Shown here one piece after another: positions 14,351 to 23,610 of a stretch of 51,760 nt of DNA. Position 1 is the stretch's first letter. Each line of letters opens with the position of its first letter. The notes beneath the pieces were generated by a model. The model saw nothing but the letters and a program-made list of their open reading frames with translations, did not search any database and was not told where the DNA came from. This DNA is from Nostoc sp. NMS7. GTDB taxonomy: Bacteria; Cyanobacteriota; Cyanobacteriia; Cyanobacteriales; Nostocaceae. The stretch is taken from assembly GCF_017115085.1 (NCBI RefSeq), contig NZ_JABXKJ010000060.1:1-51760 (forward strand). The letters are read 5' to 3'. The position numbers were made by a program, and so were the translations under genes.

Positions 14351-15622
14351 ATGAACTCAAAATATAACTTTCAATACTTTCAAGGGAGTTCTCTTTCTGA
14401 TCTGTTTACTCAAGATATCACAGATGCATCTTATGGGTTTATCCTAAATTACCCTGCAACTGCCAGTTGGGCTGCTTATCCCAACCTGAAAAAATATTTT
14501 ATTCAAGATGGCAGTAGTGAAGCCACCAAAACCTCCTTTGACAAGATTTGCCAAAAGGAACCTTGGAAAATTCTGGCTGTGTTAGGCGATCGCATTCCCG
14601 GAATTGTGATTATACCGCCGCCAAAGTCGCTGCTTGCATACTGGCAAGAGCATTTCGGCTTCAGCTACTCCAATAGGTCGATGATGGATCGCTTGACTTA
14701 TCTGGATGATCTCAGCCACAGCGAACGCTTTGACAAACTCATCACTCTATTTCCCTTTGATCACCTCAAAAGAGAAAAACACGCTGTTGATCCAGACACT
14801 CATTACCGCTTACTCAGCAAAGTAGCACTAGCCGAATTGGGGGTGCAATGTCCGAAATACGAGAGCTATAATCTGCACCAAGTCAATCTCGAAGACATTC
14901 AATTACCACAATTTCCATATTTAATTAAAACGTCCCACGGACTCTCAGGAGAAGGCACTTATATCATCAAAAGTCCTAGCGATTTGAACTACTGCCTTCA
15001 AGAAATTAGGAAATATCTTGATATTAAGTTGCTCGATACGATTATTGTTTCGGAGTTCGTCAAGAATGAAGTACAGAATTACTGCGTACAGTTCTATGGC
15101 AACAAACTAGGAGAGATAACCCTCATCGGCACTACCACCCAACTCGTCACTCCAGAAGGCAACTATTTAGGCGGACTGATTGACTACCGGAACACTGACA
15201 TGAGCAAGTTCTTTGAGATGATTTCCAACGTTGGCCAGTATGCTCACAAACAGGGTTATTTCGGCGTGATTGGCTTTGATGTGCTGGAAGATCGAGACGG
15301 ACAATTGTATGCGATCGATGCTAATTTCCGAGTCAATGGATCAACTCCGTTGTGCTTGCAGCGCCATACCTTACTGGGACTGGGAAAGGAAGTAGCTAAA
15401 TATTCTAGTAACTACCGCATGGAAGGAACATTGGATGCAATTTTAGTGACCTTAAAACCAGAACTAGATCGCAAGGACTTGATGATTCTGTCGGCTTTAG
15501 AGAAGGTCAAATACGGAAAAATCTACACGGAAATTTATGCGATCGTGACTGGAGAAACTATCCAAGAAATGCAGCAGATCGAGGAGAAATTACAAAATAA
15601 GGGATTACAATGGCTCCCTTAA
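14351..15622 (+). CDS. ATP-grasp domain protein
   Basis: This 423-aa protein has an ATP-grasp fold: the nucleotide lysine lies in FPYLIKTSHGLSGEGTYII (about 195-213), the hinge acidic patch in TIIVSEFVKNEV, and the metal ligands in IGFDVLEDRDGQLYAIDANFRVNG (Asp and Asn near residue 325). The first 130 residues form a separate domain with FILNYPATASWAAYP. ATP-grasp enzymes ligate a carboxylate to an amine or thiol through an acyl phosphate, so a peptide-like or amino-acid ligation is expected. The substrate is unknown, and it is not the MysC of mycosporine synthesis as I recall that protein. An SDR follows after 88 bases. The SD GGAGGG supports this start. Confidence 0.8.
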   Translation: MNSKYNFQYFQGSSLSDLFTQDITDASYGFILNYPATASWAAYPNLKKYFIQDGSSEATKTSFDKICQKEPWKILAVLGDRIPGIVIIPPPKSLLAYWQEHFGFSYSNRSMMDRLTYLDDLSHSERFDKLITLFPFDHLKREKHAVDPDTHYRLLSKVALAELGVQCPKYESYNLHQVNLEDIQLPQFPYLIKTSHGLSGEGTYIIKSPSDLNYCLQEIRKYLDIKLLDTIIVSEFVKNEVQNYCVQFYGNKLGEITLIGTTTQLVTPEGNYLGGLIDYRNTDMSKFFEMISNVGQYAHKQGYFGVIGFDVLEDRDGQLYAIDANFRVNGSTPLCLQRHTLLGLGKEVAKYSSNYRMEGTLDAILVTLKPELDRKDLMILSALEKVKYGKIYTEIYAIVTGETIQEMQQIEEKLQNKGLQWLP

Positions 15623-15710
15623 ACAGCACCACTGTTGGAAAGAATTGTTTTAATCTCCAACCCCTAGTAGCCAATTCCCAATCCCTAATTTCTTTTAAGG
15701 AGTAACATTT

Positions 15711-16721
15711 ATGCAATTAAAACCAATCAATCAGCAGGTCGTTTCGGTGGTTGGAGCCTCCAGTGGTATCGGACGGATCACAGCTCTTGAGTTTGCTAGA
15801 CGCGGGGCAAAAGTAGTAGTCTCGGCTCGGAGTGAATCGAAGCTAAAGTCTTTAGTGGAGGAGATTCGCGGCTTTGGCGGTGAGGCAACTTTTTACGTAG
15901 CTGATGTGGAAGTATTTGAGCAAGTTAAGGCGATCGCCGATAAAACTGTGGAAGTGTACGGGCGACTCGATACATGGGTACATGTCGCCGCTATCGGCAT
16001 CTTTGCCACTTTCGATAACACAACACCGGAAGAGTTTAAGCATGTCATTGATGTCAATTTTTTGGGACAAGTGTATGGTGCAATGGCGGCCTTGCCCCAT
16101 CTGAAGCGTGAAGGACGGGGGGCACTGATTCACGTCTCTTCAATGGAAGGTAGGCGATCGCTCCCCTACCAAAGTGCTTACTCAGCAGCCAAGCACGGGG
16201 TTGAGGGCTTTATCGAAGCAATGCGCGTTGAGTTGCAATATGAAAAATGGCCGATCAGCGTTACGAGTGTGAAGCCAGCAGTGATCAACACCCCTTTCTG
16301 GAACAATGGTCTGACGAAATTAGGCGTAAAACCTACCGGGATACCACCTTACTACGACCCTAAACTTGTAGCTGATGCTATCCTCTATGCAGCCGAACAT
16401 CCAACTCGTGACTACTTGGTTGGGGATGTAGCGAAAATATTAGATGTGTTACAGCGCCTCTCACCATCATTAGTAGATTCACTGTTACTGCTCGTCGGCT
16501 TAGATTTACAGCGGACTTCTGAACCGAAGTCTGAAGATGCACCAAATAATTTTTACCAACCTGTTGCTGAAGACGACAGAGTTAACGGAGATTATGGTAA
16601 CTTAGTTGTACCTAGCGTTTCCGACTGGCTAGAAAAAAATCCGCTTCTCCAGTGGGGTGCGATCGCTGCTACATTAGCATTAGCATTCCTAGCAGCTCAA
16701 GCTTTCAAAAAAGAAGGTTAA
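15711..16721 (+). CDS. SDR family oxidoreductase with C-terminal membrane anchor
   Basis: This is a classical SDR (about residues 8-255) followed by a tail ending in a membrane helix. Motifs are VVGASSGIGR for NAD(P) binding, HVAAIG, the catalytic Ser in HVSSMEG and YSAAKHG for Tyr/Lys. The last 25 residues (WGAIAATLALAFLAAQAF then KKEG) form one hydrophobic segment with a basic end, so the enzyme is probably tail-anchored. Such 'SDR + TM tail' proteins are frequent in cyanobacteria. The SD AAGGAG sits 7-12 bases upstream of the ATG. It follows the ATP-grasp gene and faces the convergent GMC oxidoreductase gene; a shared pathway is possible but not shown. Confidence 0.88.
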   Translation: MQLKPINQQVVSVVGASSGIGRITALEFARRGAKVVVSARSESKLKSLVEEIRGFGGEATFYVADVEVFEQVKAIADKTVEVYGRLDTWVHVAAIGIFATFDNTTPEEFKHVIDVNFLGQVYGAMAALPHLKREGRGALIHVSSMEGRRSLPYQSAYSAAKHGVEGFIEAMRVELQYEKWPISVTSVKPAVINTPFWNNGLTKLGVKPTGIPPYYDPKLVADAILYAAEHPTRDYLVGDVAKILDVLQRLSPSLVDSLLLLVGLDLQRTSEPKSEDAPNNFYQPVAEDDRVNGDYGNLVVPSVSDWLEKNPLLQWGAIAATLALAFLAAQAFKKEG

Positions 16722-16739
16722 CAATTCAAAATTCAAAAT

Positions 16740-16860
16740 GACGCGACGCTCGATGACTCGCTACCGCTTCTCTACGAGACGCTACGCGAACGCTATCGCG
16801 GACTCGCTAACGCTGCGCTAACAAAATTCGAAATTAAAGACATTTTCAGGCGATCGCTAC
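16740..16860. repeat. Dispersed GC-rich repeat between convergent genes
   Basis: The spacer consists of words such as CTACGAGACGCTACGCGAACG, CTCGCTAACGCTGCGCTAAC and a HIP1 site. Related sequence occurs at 11922-11955 inside a coding gene and at about 34925. It is typical Nostoc repetitive filler and could fold into alternative hairpins between two convergent genes. Confidence 0.55.
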
Positions 16861-16895
16861 GTTTAAAACCGTGGCGATTTTATGCAAAGTTGTAC

Positions 16896-18545
16896 TTAGT
16901 GAGACAATTCAACTTTCACATGGTCTGCCAATCGAATTGCTAAGGCGACAATGGTCAGCGTCGGATTAGCATAACCTCCTGTAGGGAAAACAGAGCTACC
17001 TGTGATGAATAAATTAGAGATGCCGTGAACTTGACAATTTGCGTCTACTACGCCTTGTTTTGGGTCATCATGCATACGTGTTGTTCCCATATTATGATGG
17101 GTACTAAGAGAAGCAACTGGACGATCTCCATCCAATTCAATCTGCAACTGACCCAGACCTGCACTAGCAAACTCTTCTGCAAATACTAGCTGCGATCGCT
17201 TCACACTGCAAATATCTATTTCGCTCCAATGATTAGTTAATTTTGCTTGAGGACAACCAAGTTTATCTAGTTGATTACTGAGTGTCACCCGATTATCTGG
17301 ATTTGGGGTTTGTTCAGTTTGGCTGAGAACTTCAAACTTTGTATATTTCTGTTCATTACCTTCATGGTTAGACCATCCTCCATGACTCAAATCAGGGAAC
17401 AAATATTCTTTTTTGATATTATACTTATACCAATCAGCTACTAAATCATCAATATTCGTAATTACATTTTGCAAATGTTGAAAAATATTCTTAGGTAACT
17501 GCCCTTGTCGAATTGAAGAGAACAAAATTTTTGCAGAAGCCTTTGCTGCCGATCTAAACCTTTCATCTCTGGGATATAACAACGCGGTCATATTTAGTAA
17601 TTTTTCGCGGCGCATAACTTCTTCCGTCAGGGCAAATTTTCCCATCACTGTGACATTATTCACCCGATATAAGTCATACAAAGCCATCGAATTAAAGATT
17701 TTGCGATTTTGCGGAACAAGCATACCACAACGGATAAAAGGATGATCCATAAAGAACCTACCCACTAAATCATCTTGATTGCCTAATCCATTCTTTTGAA
17801 TTCGGTTTGATAGCAACAATAAACGTGCATTTTCAATACCACCTGTGGCTAAAATAAATATTTTTGCAACAACCGAAAATTTATTACCTGATAAACAAGC
17901 TACTTGTACACGTTTCACTGTCTGGGCTGTTTCATCTACTTCAATTTCTACCACATTGGCATTGAGGAATGTGGTGATATTAGGAGATTGATTAATTTGG
18001 TGGCGATATTCATTGGTGAAAATATCGCGTGGGCCAAACTGAAACATACTGGTAGTAACTCGGTCACTTGTGAAATGTGTCCGAGGAGATTGAGCAGTTT
18101 CCCAAGCCTCGGCTTCATAAGCAAAAGAACCGAGTTTACAGACTGCTTGAGCGCGTTCATAAAATGGATTCAGGTGAGATTTCTTAAAAGGCCAGCCACT
18201 GTATGGCACCCAATCTCGTTTTTCAAAATCTATTTCGTCTAACGGTACATGCCTGAGACCAAGTTGATTTTTATTGATTTCAATATTCCAGACATTAGCC
18301 AGTCCACCAAATTGACGATGACGCATATCTTGAAGCGGTGGAAAAGGATCTCCAACAGTTTCACCCTGACCAAGAGATGCAGTCTCTTGATTAAATTCCA
18401 AGTCACCACTTTCTAGTAAGCAAACTCGAAAGTCTTGCCCAATTAATTCTCGTGCAAGTGTAATTCCGGCTGGGCCAGCACCAACTATACAAACTTCGGT
18501 ATTAATAACTTCATCTAGTGGCAATGTCTGGCTATCAATCAACAT
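16896..18545 (-). CDS. GMC family oxidoreductase
   Basis: This is an FAD-dependent glucose-methanol-choline type oxidoreductase of 549 aa. The N-terminal ADP-binding motif VCIVGAGPAGITLARELI, the mid-region LATGGIENARLLLLSN, and the C-terminal HNMGTTRMHDDPKQGVVD, then LFITGSSVFPTGGYANPTLT match the cluster related to choline dehydrogenase and fructose dehydrogenase. No signal peptide is seen. I place the start at ATG 18545, because the upstream ATG (18563) overlaps the AAAGGA that looks like its ribosome binding site. It is the last gene of the minus-strand run, after the glycosyltransferases. It may oxidise an alcohol on a sugar or lipid, but the substrate cannot be inferred. Confidence 0.85.
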   Translation of the reverse strand: MLIDSQTLPLDEVINTEVCIVGAGPAGITLARELIGQDFRVCLLESGDLEFNQETASLGQGETVGDPFPPLQDMRHRQFGGLANVWNIEINKNQLGLRHVPLDEIDFEKRDWVPYSGWPFKKSHLNPFYERAQAVCKLGSFAYEAEAWETAQSPRTHFTSDRVTTSMFQFGPRDIFTNEYRHQINQSPNITTFLNANVVEIEVDETAQTVKRVQVACLSGNKFSVVAKIFILATGGIENARLLLLSNRIQKNGLGNQDDLVGRFFMDHPFIRCGMLVPQNRKIFNSMALYDLYRVNNVTVMGKFALTEEVMRREKLLNMTALLYPRDERFRSAAKASAKILFSSIRQGQLPKNIFQHLQNVITNIDDLVADWYKYNIKKEYLFPDLSHGGWSNHEGNEQKYTKFEVLSQTEQTPNPDNRVTLSNQLDKLGCPQAKLTNHWSEIDICSVKRSQLVFAEEFASAGLGQLQIELDGDRPVASLSTHHNMGTTRMHDDPKQGVVDANCQVHGISNLFITGSSVFPTGGYANPTLTIVALAIRLADHVKVELSH

Positions 18546-18580
18546 TAATTTAATTCCTTTCAATCTAATTTATTATTTTT

Positions 18581-18625
18581 AACCACAGATGCACATAGAT
18601 AATTAATCGATGTAAATCTGTGGTT
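18581..18625. repeat. 10-bp inverted repeat downstream of a glycosyltransferase gene
   Basis: AACCACAGAT (18581-18590) and ATCTGTGGTT (18616-18625) are perfectly complementary around a 25-base loop. On the plus strand it is followed by TTATTTT. This is a common Nostoc repeat ('accacagatgcacatagat') and may also stabilise or end transcripts. Confidence 0.55.
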
Positions 18626-18674
18626 TTATTTTCATAAAATTGACTTTGGCAAGAAGTTTACCGTTTCATTCAGC

Positions 18675-19796
18675 CTATGAAACGCTTGGTATCGCAGAAC
18701 GAATTGCACTAATAAAATTTTGGGCATAATTCTGCGTTGAGAAATCGAGGGCGCGTTGCCTGGCAGCTATTCCCGCACTCTGGGCAAATTCTTGCTCGTC
18801 AAGATAGCGGAGAATTGCGATCGCTAATTTATCCGCATCGCCGTAAGGTGTTAATAGCCCATTCATGCCATCGGTAATAATCTCTGTCGGGCCGCCTGCA
18901 CTGCCAGCAATTACAGCTTTACCCAGCGCCATTGCCTCAATAATCACAATCCCAAACGGTTCTTTATTTGAGGCATGAACAAATACATCCATCGCCTGCA
19001 CCCACTCCGGGACATTACGCTGTAGCCCAGCCATAATTACTTGCTCTTTCAAGCCCAAGGCGGCAATTTCCGCTTTTAAGAAGTCCTCATAATCCGGTTC
19101 CAAATCGTGTTTACCGCCAACTACCACACAATGAGCATCGGGATACTTCTGTAAAATTTTCGGCATTGCTTGCACCAATACGTGCATTCCTTTCCATCGT
19201 TGCAATCGCCCAACAATTCCAATCAACGGCCCGTGTAAAGGTAAGCCTAACTTCCGCCGTGCTTCTTCTGGAGTTGGTAAAGCATCAGGCTCAAATCGGT
19301 CTAGTGCAACACCAGGATAAACCAAAGGTGTTGGTCTGTGAGGCCAAATTTCTGCCTGTGCTTGCTTGCCATCTTGTGAGAGGGTAATAATTGCGCGGGC
19401 TGGGATTAAAGTTGCGATTCGCACCAACCAAGTCTGATCACTAGGTACTTCTAGTTGATACCACACAGCAGGCAACCCCGCCAGCATTGCCGCCAAACCT
19501 CCAGATATATGCGTGATCCACATCCAATTGACAATTATATCTGCACGTTCGCGGCGGGCGATCGCAGCTATCCGAAAAACAGCGCCAATAAAACGGTGGA
19601 TTTGGCGTAAACGTCCACTTTCCACAACTCGCGCATCAATACCGAGGGACTTTACTTGTTCTACCATCGGGCCGTCTTCTAAAAATATCACCAGCCACTC
19701 AACACCGGCATTACGTCCCTGTTGCACCAAATCCCAAAGCATCATTTCACCACCACCTCGTTGCTCGGCTAGTGGCATTACAATAATTACTTTCAT
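18675..19796 (-). CDS. Family 4 glycosyltransferase
   Basis: This is a GT-B fold retaining glycosyltransferase of 373 aa. The N-domain begins with MPLAEQRGGGEMMLWDL (donor/acceptor glycine loop). The C-domain has GIVGRLQRWKGMHVLVQAMP with the phosphate-binding Arg/Lys, and the E-x7-E motif in EPFGIVIIEAMA, followed by AGGPTEII. It is a soluble, probably peripheral enzyme of the inner membrane's cytoplasmic face. It lies at the distal end of the heterocyst polysaccharide gene run, 32 bases after the membrane polymerase-like gene, so the two are probably co-transcribed. The sugar transferred is unknown. Confidence 0.88.
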   Translation of the reverse strand: MKVIIVMPLAEQRGGGEMMLWDLVQQGRNAGVEWLVIFLEDGPMVEQVKSLGIDARVVESGRLRQIHRFIGAVFRIAAIARRERADIIVNWMWITHISGGLAAMLAGLPAVWYQLEVPSDQTWLVRIATLIPARAIITLSQDGKQAQAEIWPHRPTPLVYPGVALDRFEPDALPTPEEARRKLGLPLHGPLIGIVGRLQRWKGMHVLVQAMPKILQKYPDAHCVVVGGKHDLEPDYEDFLKAEIAALGLKEQVIMAGLQRNVPEWVQAMDVFVHASNKEPFGIVIIEAMALGKAVIAGSAGGPTEIITDGMNGLLTPYGDADKLAIAILRYLDEQEFAQSAGIAARQRALDFSTQNYAQNFISAIRSAIPSVS

Positions 19797-19828
19797 AATC
19801 TCTAACTATCCTATTTAATTTGTAATAA

Positions 19829-21277
19829 TCAGAACTCGGACTTCTTGTAGGCAATCTGAGGATTGCTATAGTATTTATGTCCTGCCATAGCCATAGCTAA
19901 AAACCCCCAAAGAATCATCCCTGCTACACTCAACATCCCACTACCAATAACTAACTGTGCAGAAGAACTGATGCCAATGGCGCGGGCAGCACTAACAAAA
20001 CTATCAAAACGACCTTCACCATAGCTGCTAACACTAATAATCAACAAGATTAATCCACCCATATAAAAGATAGCTCCAAACCAACCAAGGGTGAAAAACA
20101 TATCTAAAATGCCACTATCAATCACCACCACTTCAATTTGACCAGTTTTTTCGTTGACTTTCCAGATATTTCCTAAGCCGTTACCTAAACCATTAGAAAG
20201 GGCTAAACCAAGATTTTTGTCATAACTTCCCGATCTATCTTTAAAGCTGCCATCTTCTTGAAGATTAGAAAAAGTTTCCAATCGGGCTGCTAAAACCCCA
20301 GAAATTGGCTCGATAGTTGTCAATGGGACAACACAAATTGCCATCACCAAAATTATGATAATTAAGCGCATTTGAATCTGGGCTCTGACTGAACCCATAA
20401 TCATAATTATTCCAAATACCCAGCCTCCCCAATTAGTACGTGCTTGTGTTAATAGAAAGGATAAGTAACCAACAGCTGAAGCCGGAAAAATTAAGTTTCC
20501 CGAACTGGTAAATAACAACAGCAACCCAGCCTGCATGACAGAACCAAAGGGGCCAACTGAGTGCAATGTACTCCAGACGCGCATTCCGAAAGGCACAGGG
20601 TTTCCTGAACTCATGAATAGTTTTGATTGTATAAGCCAGTACCTATCCCACTCAGGAGCCACCACAAATTGATATACGCCATAAGTTCCTAAAATCAACA
20701 CACACCAAAGGAATGTTCGCTGAAAGTTCTGGCGATAGCTGGGATAATCTCGCCAGTTTATAAATAAGTGAAAAGCGAAAATGATCGGACTGAGCCAATC
20801 CATCAATCCGCGTGCTACAGGGATAGGTGGATTATAAATTAGACCGATTAGAAAGCCATAGAACACTCCGATAAAAGCCAAAACAAACGGCAAGCCCCCT
20901 TGACGAGCGGCGCTGGGAAAGTGTCGGAAGAATGTTGCTATGGTGACAAACACCACTAAGTAGGGTGCTATGAGCATTTGACGGCTAGGGTCCCAGCCCA
21001 CCCGATAGTCAACTAAGCGGGTAGCTAAAGGTGTGAGAAACCAGATCCACCAAGTAAAGCTGATGTAGAGAATGGGATGCCGCAAGTATAAAAATACGGC
21101 TACTGCTAAAGCTGTTACTGGGAAAATTAGGCGCAATGCGGCAGTAGCACCAGCAAAATAGCAAACTACAGTCAGTGATACAAAGCCTGCGATCGCCATC
21201 CAACCCTGTAGCGATCGCTCTTCAGGAGAATAGCTTTCTTGTAAAAAACTATTGAAAAGTATCTGCTTAGAATTCAT
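19829..21277 (-). CDS. O-antigen polymerase/ligase-like membrane protein
   Basis: This 482-aa protein has about 10-12 hydrophobic segments and resembles the Wzy/WaaL superfamily of polysaccharide polymerases and ligases. It has a large hydrophilic region at about residues 330-400 (LAARLETFSNLQEDGSFKDR, then SNGLGNGLGNIWKV), which in this family is the periplasmic loop with conserved Arg and Gly residues, and a cluster around LTQARTNWGGWVFG. These proteins lack strong sequence signatures, so the call rests on topology, length, the RTxWxG-like motif and the setting among glycosyltransferases. Its likely job is to join lipid-linked repeat units in the periplasm. Confidence 0.7.
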   Translation of the reverse strand: MNSKQILFNSFLQESYSPEERSLQGWMAIAGFVSLTVVCYFAGATAALRLIFPVTALAVAVFLYLRHPILYISFTWWIWFLTPLATRLVDYRVGWDPSRQMLIAPYLVVFVTIATFFRHFPSAARQGGLPFVLAFIGVFYGFLIGLIYNPPIPVARGLMDWLSPIIFAFHLFINWRDYPSYRQNFQRTFLWCVLILGTYGVYQFVVAPEWDRYWLIQSKLFMSSGNPVPFGMRVWSTLHSVGPFGSVMQAGLLLLFTSSGNLIFPASAVGYLSFLLTQARTNWGGWVFGIIMIMGSVRAQIQMRLIIIILVMAICVVPLTTIEPISGVLAARLETFSNLQEDGSFKDRSGSYDKNLGLALSNGLGNGLGNIWKVNEKTGQIEVVVIDSGILDMFFTLGWFGAIFYMGGLILLIISVSSYGEGRFDSFVSAARAIGISSSAQLVIGSGMLSVAGMILWGFLAMAMAGHKYYSNPQIAYKKSEF

Positions 21278-21349
21278 TCAATTTTAGATGTACATATAAA
21301 TAAATTTGGCGGCTTGACAGGAATTCAAGATTAAAGAGTCGGTCTTTAA

Positions 21350-22279
21350 TTACGAATTACGAATTACGAATTGTTTATATCCTTGCCAACGCCCACGCCA
21401 GGATGCTAATAACTTCTTCCCAGCCAACTGCCCTTGGCTAGGTAAAAATCTCAGCCATTGTACTAAACCCAAACTATCGCATGTACCCACGAATACTGCC
21501 CAGAACAAAAATACAATTCGGCGGATAAATGGCAGATGCTCTAATAAAACTAAGGTTTCATTATGGACTAAATTAATAAAGGCAATTTCATTAAAGTTAT
21601 TTCGCTGATCTTCATCAAAACGTTGTGCCGGATAGTGATCTACAGCAACGTTAGGATCATAAATTATCTTCCAACCAGCCCGCTTTAATGCCAGAGTAAA
21701 TGCCATTTCAAAGTGTACTTGCGCTCCTGCACCACGCATCCGCTTATCAAAGCCTAATTGCCCGATTGCTTGGGTACGAAAACTCATATTTACGCCTTTG
21801 AGAACATCGACTTCACGAGGTTCTCCTACTCCCAGATGATGGTTGCCAATCACTCGCCCAAACCACTGCAACTGTCCAACTACTAAACGGGATTCGTCTT
21901 CTAATTTGCTGCCGTGGTGTATCCAATCACGTCCTCCCAGACCGCCGAGACGACTATCACAGGTAAAGTAAGCGGCGATGCGCTCTAACCAATCCGGGTG
22001 GGGTGCAGCATCATCATCAGTAATAGAAACAATATCGCCCTCCACTGCTGCTAGTCCGGCGTTGAGGGCTGCTACTACCCCCGGTTGTGTCACTTTCACA
22101 GTATGCAGTGGCAGTTTGTCTAGGTTGAATTGGGCGAGAAATTGCCAAGTTTCTACATCTGTATCGCGGACAACCACTATCACCTGATCAACAGGTTTAA
22201 TTTGCTCCTGTAGCGCCAAAAGGCAGCGTGAGAGGTCTTGTGGACGGCGATAAGTCGGTATGAGAACGGTGTTCCGCAT
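21350..22279 (-). CDS. Family 2 glycosyltransferase
   Basis: This is a GT-A fold inverting glycosyltransferase of 309 aa with the start VLIPTYRRPQDLSRCLLAL, the diphosphate-binding DDDA in DIVSITDDDAAPHPDWLE (about residue 90), and the downstream GGRDWI and FDKRMRGAGAQVHFEMAF acceptor-site block. A hydrophobic patch near residue 250-275 may touch the membrane. Its start lies 83 bases inside the preceding gene (22197-23420), an unusually long same-strand overlap in another frame. The N-terminal motif is complete, so the overlap is not caused by an overextended start here. It belongs to the heterocyst polysaccharide run; the sugar is unknown. Confidence 0.88.
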   Translation of the reverse strand: MRNTVLIPTYRRPQDLSRCLLALQEQIKPVDQVIVVVRDTDVETWQFLAQFNLDKLPLHTVKVTQPGVVAALNAGLAAVEGDIVSITDDDAAPHPDWLERIAAYFTCDSRLGGLGGRDWIHHGSKLEDESRLVVGQLQWFGRVIGNHHLGVGEPREVDVLKGVNMSFRTQAIGQLGFDKRMRGAGAQVHFEMAFTLALKRAGWKIIYDPNVAVDHYPAQRFDEDQRNNFNEIAFINLVHNETLVLLEHLPFIRRIVFLFWAVFVGTCDSLGLVQWLRFLPSQGQLAGKKLLASWRGRWQGYKQFVIRNS

Positions 22280-23420
22280 TCTTGCTTAACTCCTCAAATA
22301 GATCCACATAAGTTTGTGCCATCGTAGTCCAGCTATATTGTTCTGCCACAGAGCGAGCAACTTGACCCATCTGTTGCATCAGGGCGTCTACACTCACCAA
22401 AGATATCAACGCCAGAGCTAAAGCATCGATATCATCTGAGTCAGGTAAGACGATGCCACATTCTGGTGTCACTAACTCTGCACCTCCGGTAGCTGTGGCA
22501 GTAATTACTGGCAGTCCTGAAGAAAGTGCTTCTAACAATACGAGGGTGCAAGCTTCGTATCGGGAAGGAAAAACAAATAAATCTACTGAGCGCATAATTT
22601 CGGCGATATCACGTCGATATCCGACAAAATGCACGCGTTCACTTAACCCTAATGATGCTGCCAGTTGGGGAAAGGGGCTACCTTCGATATGACCCACCAC
22701 CGCCAAATGTAAATCGGGAACTTTCACCAAGGCGTGCAACACTGTATCTAAATTCTTTCTCGGTGTGCGGATGTCTCCGGCGAACAGTGCTAGGGTAACG
22801 TTCTCTGGTAAACCTAATTTTTGGCGATGCCTACACCGGGCTACGCCGGAGCTTTCACCAGGGGTAAACTCTTCTAAGTCTACGCCATTGACAATTACGC
22901 GAATCCGAGAACGCGGTACACCAATGTTGACTAATTCCTGAGCTACCTTTTCGGATACAGCTATAACAACCTGCGCTTTTTGGAAAGCCTGTTTTTCCCA
23001 ACGGGCATTAAAAGCCGTAAACAACCATTGGTAGAAACCATACAAATCGTGCCGGTTGCGGGAAATATGAACAGGCGATCGCAACCATGAACTGTGGACA
23101 AAATGTACAGCATTCACATCAGCCGCAGCCAGATTAATTGCTCCATTGATTTTAACTAAATCAATGCCAGAACGATTTTGACGTAACCAATCTGCACTTT
23201 TTTGGGCAAATATGAAATTACGAACAAATTCTGTGGGATAGCCTTTGACTGGAATTTTAACCCAATCAACTTGGCTATTATCTTCTAGTTCTGGTGCGAC
23301 TTCACTAGCCAATAATGTCAGATGATGACCACGACGAATTGCTTCTTGAGCAACTTCGTAGTTTACTCGCCCCTGACCATCACCTTTTTTGATTTTATGG
23401 GTAACAATACAAATTTTCAT
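22197..23420 (-). CDS. Family 4 glycosyltransferase
   Basis: This is a GT-B glycosyltransferase of 407 aa. It starts with CIVTHKIKKGDGQGRVNYEV (glycine loop), has FAGDIRTPRKNLDTVLHAL at the donor site, and FVFPSRYEACTLVLLEALSSGLP in place of the usual E-x7-E (E..CTLVLLEA). Within the coding sequence at 22838-22855 is the 18-bp repeat GGGCTACGCCGGAGCTTT, also found inside the PATAN gene; here it encodes part of a short surface loop (SSGVARCRH). The last 28 residues overlap the next gene in another frame and look like low-complexity extension. It is part of the HEP gene run. Confidence 0.88.
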   Translation of the reverse strand: MKICIVTHKIKKGDGQGRVNYEVAQEAIRRGHHLTLLASEVAPELEDNSQVDWVKIPVKGYPTEFVRNFIFAQKSADWLRQNRSGIDLVKINGAINLAAADVNAVHFVHSSWLRSPVHISRNRHDLYGFYQWLFTAFNARWEKQAFQKAQVVIAVSEKVAQELVNIGVPRSRIRVIVNGVDLEEFTPGESSGVARCRHRQKLGLPENVTLALFAGDIRTPRKNLDTVLHALVKVPDLHLAVVGHIEGSPFPQLAASLGLSERVHFVGYRRDIAEIMRSVDLFVFPSRYEACTLVLLEALSSGLPVITATATGGAELVTPECGIVLPDSDDIDALALALISLVSVDALMQQMGQVARSVAEQYSWTTMAQTYVDLFEELSKNAEHRSHTDLSPSTRPLTLPFGATGAN

Positions 23421-23510
23421 ACACTACGTCCCTTAATAATAAAATCTCAGGCAAAGGCGGAAAGTAAGAATTAAAAATAATCTTCTTCTTATTCTCTCTG
23501 TGTCGCGCCA

Positions 23511-23564
23511 GTTGCTACAACGGGGAGAACCCCCGCAACGCACTGGCTTCTCTGCGTCTCTGCG
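23511..23564. repeat. REP-like repeat (CCAGTTGCTACAACG type)
   Basis: CCAGTTGCTACAACGGGG and CCCCCGCAACGCACTGG form an imperfect palindrome, followed by TCTCTGCGTCTCTGCGG. A reverse-oriented relative lies at 36300-36352 and a fragment near 3570. It sits between two glycosyltransferase genes. Confidence 0.6.
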
Positions 23565-23610
23565 GTTAGTTAAAAAAATTACTTTCTACAACTCAAACAA
23601 TACTGTTATA

